The position numbers and the translations under genes were made by a program. A DNA stretch of 6,337 bases from positions 1 through 6,337 of the forward strand of contig CACXGR010000134.1 of the NCBI GenBank assembly GCA_902767235.1, read 5' to 3'. Each line of letters opens with the position of its first letter. Positions within the stretch are counted from its first letter, which is position 1. Of this stretch, positions 5,837 to 6,337 are shown one piece after another. The notes below the pieces were generated by a model, which had not been told where the DNA came from, made no database searches, and was given only the letters and a program-made list of their open reading frames with translations. This stretch comes from an uncultured Lachnospiraceae bacterium. GTDB taxonomy: Bacteria > Bacillota > Clostridia > Lachnospirales > Lachnospiraceae.

Positions 5837-6337
5837 TCAGGCTTTCTTTCTGGATCCAATGATCTGTGTCACCATCATTAACACGAGAATTGCAAGGAGC
5901 AGCAGTGACAGAGGATGTGTGAAAATATCTCTGAACATACCGCCTACACTGCCTGCCGAAATAATGGATCTGCGGAGGTTGACCTCGATCGTAGGTCCGA
6001 GGATCAGTCCCAGCACCAAAGGTGCTACAGGAACGCCGTAAAACTTCATGAAGTAACCGATCACGCCTGCCAGAAGCGTCCAAACAATATCAAGAGGCAT
6101 ATTGTTGATCGAATAGCTGCCGATCACGGAGATTACTATGATCAGCGGAAGGAGGATGTTTCTCGGGATCTCTACCAATTTGGCAAAAATGCGGATGCCC
6201 ATCATACCGAAGATCAGAAGGAAGATATTGCCTACTACTGACAGCCATACCAGATTGGTGAAAAGCTCAGGCTGCTCTGCCATCAGCATGGAACCTGCGC
6301 GGATTCCGTGGATCGAGAGTGCTCCGATGAAGATAGC
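5837..6337 (-). CDS. tctA: TctA-family large membrane subunit of a tripartite tricarboxylate transporter (C-terminal part, 5' end outside window)
   Basis: The window shows the last 166 residues and the TGA stop; the reading frame is open to the right edge. TctA proteins are about 500 residues, so roughly the C-terminal third is present. TctA is the large channel subunit of a secondary carboxylate importer that works with a small membrane subunit (TctB) and an external binding protein (TctC). Landmarks, numbered from the first visible codon, are GALSIHGIRAGS (5-16) followed by EQPELF, the second conserved TctA motif; GSYSINN (73-79); and GYFMKFYGVPVAPLVLGLIL (94-113) with GPTIEVNLRRS after it. 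Several hydrophobic segments and a basic RKKA tail are visible. The Met at 6287-6289 is internal, not a start. In the second motif, AGS stands where I expect PGP. It is probably the last gene of a tct operon. The substrate is unknown. Confidence 0.93.
   Translation of the reverse strand, partial: AIFIGALSIHGIRAGSMLMAEQPELFTNLVWLSVVGNIFLLIFGMMGIRIFAKLVEIPRNILLPLIIVISVIGSYSINNMPLDIVWTLLAGVIGYFMKFYGVPVAPLVLGLILGPTIEVNLRRSIISAGSVGGMFRDIFTHPLSLLLLAILVLMMVTQIIGSRKKA

Noticed and set aside
5802..6083. A 93-codon minus-strand frame overlapping the end of tctA
   Set aside because: It is a shifted reading of the tctA coding sequence, with a low-complexity Arg/Ser-rich translation. The tctA frame has clear family motifs across the same bases.
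6287..6289. ATG as the start of a short TctA-like protein
   Set aside because: The frame stays open upstream to the window edge and encodes the conserved ALSIHG motif, so this Met is internal to a longer gene.
1..6337. CRISPR array, insertion sequence, tRNA or rRNA gene, phage or defence genes
   Set aside because: I see no regularly spaced repeats, transposase or integrase motifs, terminal inverted repeats or RNA-gene signatures. Nearly all bases are accounted for by transporter and hydrolase genes.

Overview
The window looks like chromosomal DNA from a moderately GC-rich Firmicute. My best guess is Clostridia near Lachnospiraceae, based on strong AAGGAGG-type ribosome binding sites about 8 nt from the starts, a lipoprotein solute-binding protein, and the protein style. 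This placement is an inference from sequence character, not a database match. Every gene I can support lies on the minus strand, so the order of transcription runs from high to low coordinates.

Right edge (5837-6337): the C-terminal third of a TctA-type large membrane subunit of a tripartite tricarboxylate transporter. It is cut by the window edge and followed by a strong intrinsic terminator (5753-5792). Middle right (4901-5692): a single cytoplasmic alpha/beta hydrolase with a complete Ser-Asp-His triad. It sits between that terminator and the promoter of the next operon.

Left (12-4802): a complete branched-chain amino acid type (HAAT family) ABC importer in the order substrate-binding lipoprotein, permease LivH, permease LivM, ATPase LivG, ATPase LivF. 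A good sigma-A-like promoter (TTGCAA, 17 nt, TATAAT) precedes the binding-protein gene. A GC-rich stem-loop with a poor U-tract separates it from the permeases, which fits the usual need for more binding protein than membrane complex. From livH to livF the genes are tightly packed (gaps of 13 and 4 nt and one 8-nt overlap), with ribosome binding sites placed on or across the upstream gene's end.

Working together, the lipoprotein captures the amino acid outside the membrane, LivH and LivM form the channel, and LivG and LivF hydrolyse ATP on the inside. The TctA fragment belongs to a separate carboxylate uptake system. The hydrolase has no evident link to either transporter. I did not find a previously undescribed system here. 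The points most worth checking are the altered motif in TctA, the stem-loop between binding protein and permease, the promoter-spacer repeat, and two start-site corrections.
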